Program-made: the position numbers and the translations under genes | Assembly: GCF_951793255.1 (NCBI RefSeq) | Contig: NZ_OX636706.1 | Location: forward strand, 1,711,001 to 1,775,000 | Direction: 5' to 3' | From: Desulfovibrio piger | Lineage (GTDB): Bacteria > Desulfobacterota > Desulfovibrionia > Desulfovibrionales > Desulfovibrionaceae | DNA length: 64,000 nt | In this document: positions 62,714-64,000 of the stretch, piece by piece | Numbering within the stretch: position 1 is the stretch's first letter | Layout of the letters: every line of letters begins with the position of its first letter | The notes under the pieces: model-generated | Databases searched by the model: none | What the model was told of the DNA's origin: nothing | Seen by the model: the letters and a program-made list of their open reading frames with translations, nothing else

Positions 62714-64000
62714 TCAGCAGGCCTGTTGCCGGGTCCGGGCCAGAAAGGCGTCGGCCTTGTGGTATTCCGGCTCATCCAGCAGGCTGGTCACGGTAAAGAC
62801 CAGCAGGGAGAGGCAGACGCCCAGGATCACCTGCAGGGCCGACTGCTGCTCCCAGAAGGCGGGCAAGGGCATCCCCAGGAAGATGGCCAGATTGTACAGG
62901 CAGTAGGCCAGGCCGCAGAGCATGGAGCACAGGGCGCCCCTGCTGGTGCCGCGCCGCCAGAAAAAGGCCAGGACAAGCGGTACGAACACGCCGGTGGTGA
63001 TGATGTCCGAGGCTATCCAGGTGATCTCGAAGATGGAACGGATGCGCAGGGAGATGAGGATGCCCACGGCCACGATGACCAGCGTGGCCAGCCGGGACAG
63101 GCGCAAGCGGGTCTTTTCGTCGTAGCTGCCGGGGAGCAGGTCCATGACCAGGGTCATGGCGCCGGTGTTGATGAGGGAGTCCATGGTGGACATGATGGCC
63201 GCCGAGATGCCCACGAAGACCACCGCCGCCAGCAGGGGCGACATGGAGCTTTCCACCAGGGCGGTGACCACGCCGCCCTTGGGCAGGGTATCGAACAGGA
63301 CGATGCCCGCCATGCCGGTAAGGACCACGATCAGGTACAGCGGGATGTAGACGAAGAAGCTCATGACCGTCATGCGCCGGGCGTCCCGCGTGTCGCGTGT
63401 GGCCGAGATGCGCTGCCAGACATTGGCCTGGATCATCCACGAGCAGCCGACGGTGATGACGTACATCAGGTACTTGGGGGCGCCTGCGGTCAGGCTCATG
63501 AATTCCGGCCTGCCGCTGCGGGCCGCCGCCTCCGCGATGGGGCCCAGGCCGCCGCATTCCTGCATGGCCACCACGAAGACGGCCAGGGCGGACAGGAGCA
63601 GCAGCAGGAACTGGATGATGTCCGTGAGCACCACGCCGCGAAAGCCCCCGAACATGGAATAGACCAGCACGATGAGCGTCCCGGCCAGCACGCCGCCCTC
63701 ATAGCCCATGCCGAGGAAGGTCCCGAAAAAATCCCCCACGGCCACCATCTGCGAGGCAGCGGAGAACAGCATGAAAAACAGGATCATCAGCGCCAGCAGC
63801 CGCGCCACGGGGCGGGAATAGCGGGCCTCCATCATGGCCCCCTGGGTCAGATAGCCCACGCTGCGGATGGCCCGTGCCCCCAGGCCCATGAGCAGGGTGG
63901 CCACCAGCACGGGCACGCCGTAGTACCAGAAGGCCCCCATGCCGTCGGCAAAGGCCAGATCCGCCGTGGACAGGGCCGAGCCCCCGCCCCACCATGAGGC
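62714..64000 (-). CDS. Sodium:solute symporter (SSS family), 5' end beyond the window
   Basis: The visible 428 residues begin ASWWGGGSALSTADLAFADG and run through about ten membrane helices to a Glu/Lys/Arg C-terminus. SSS features: the Gly-rich GGGS in an early helix, GGFRGVVLTDIIQF, and VGISAAIMSTMDSLINTGAM. It imports a small solute with sodium (proline, pantothenate, acetate or similar; substrate unassigned). The start lies right of 64000. Confidence 0.87.
   Translation of the reverse strand, partial: ASWWGGGSALSTADLAFADGMGAFWYYGVPVLVATLLMGLGARAIRSVGYLTQGAMMEARYSRPVARLLALMILFFMLFSAASQMVAVGDFFGTFLGMGYEGGVLAGTLIVLVYSMFGGFRGVVLTDIIQFLLLLLSALAVFVVAMQECGGLGPIAEAAARSGRPEFMSLTAGAPKYLMYVITVGCSWMIQANVWQRISATRDTRDARRMTVMSFFVYIPLYLIVVLTGMAGIVLFDTLPKGGVVTALVESSMSPLLAAVVFVGISAAIMSTMDSLINTGAMTLVMDLLPGSYDEKTRLRLSRLATLVIVAVGILISLRIRSIFEITWIASDIITTGVFVPLVLAFFWRRGTSRGALCSMLCGLAYCLYNLAIFLGMPLPAFWEQQSALQVILGVCLSLLVFTVTSLLDEPEYHKADAFLARTRQQAC

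Overview
The window reads as a stretch of a high-GC sulfate-reducing deltaproteobacterial chromosome, most likely a gut Desulfovibrio (D. piger-like). This is inferred from a DsrK/DsrM-type menaquinol:heterodisulfide-reductase-like pair, an APS-reductase/fumarate-reductase-like flavoprotein with its ferredoxin, the RpoB start ([11 protein letters not shown]), overall codon use, and Desulfovibrio-like families (TauE exporter with a DUF1634-like partner, Tim44-like and DUF4198-like exported proteins). No rRNA, CRISPR array or replication origin was seen.

Left third (1-17.2 kb). A minus-strand five-gene operon runs TauE/SafE exporter (interrupted by a 1-nt frameshift) - small membrane protein - membrane sensor kinase - response regulator - second kinase-like protein (cut by the window edge). 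It is followed by an AGCS amino-acid/sodium symporter, an exported alpha/beta hydrolase, cinA with a GATase, a PAS-GGDEF diguanylate cyclase overlapping an RluA-type pseudouridine synthase, a hotdog thioesterase, a Tim44-like protein, a DUF4198-like protein, and a tight operon MBL hydrolase - FMN reductase - comF.

Accessory island (17.2-23.6 kb). Two nearly identical IS5-family (IS427-like) elements in direct orientation, each bounded by CTAG, bracket about 4.7 kb of visibly AT-richer DNA. This cargo holds a secreted clostripain-like (C11) peptidase, a membrane protein, a small exported protein, an HdeA/HdeB-like periplasmic protein and a broken serine recombinase. It looks like a composite transposon that landed in a divergent promoter region. 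One IS is intact (with an A_AAA_GGG slippage site), the other has a 1-nt deletion.

Middle (23.7-46 kb). A large degenerate-GGDEF/TPR protein, mntP, and queD-queE come first. An AT-rich catabolic or respiratory locus follows (2[4Fe-4S] ferredoxin - FAD flavoprotein - DASS transporter, with a LysR regulator), then a GntR regulator and a seven-tRNA array (Gly/Cys, partly tandemly duplicated). Next are a phenylacetate-CoA ligase, rsfS-gpmI-zinc-ribbon, a GDP-mannose enzyme, and the DsrK/DsrM-like pair.

Right (46-64 kb). The canonical minus-strand transcription/translation block, in transcription order, is tRNA-Tyr, tRNA-Gly, tuf, rpmG, tRNA-Trp, secE, nusG, rplK, rplA, rplJ, rplL, rpoB, rpoC. 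Upstream of it lies the most unusual pair in the window: a Tat-signal Arg/Ser/Tyr-rich small protein followed 2 nt later by an HprK-like kinase fused to a C-terminal PqqD-like (RiPP recognition) domain. The pair looks like an uncharacterised peptide/protein-modification system. The window ends inside a sodium:solute symporter gene.
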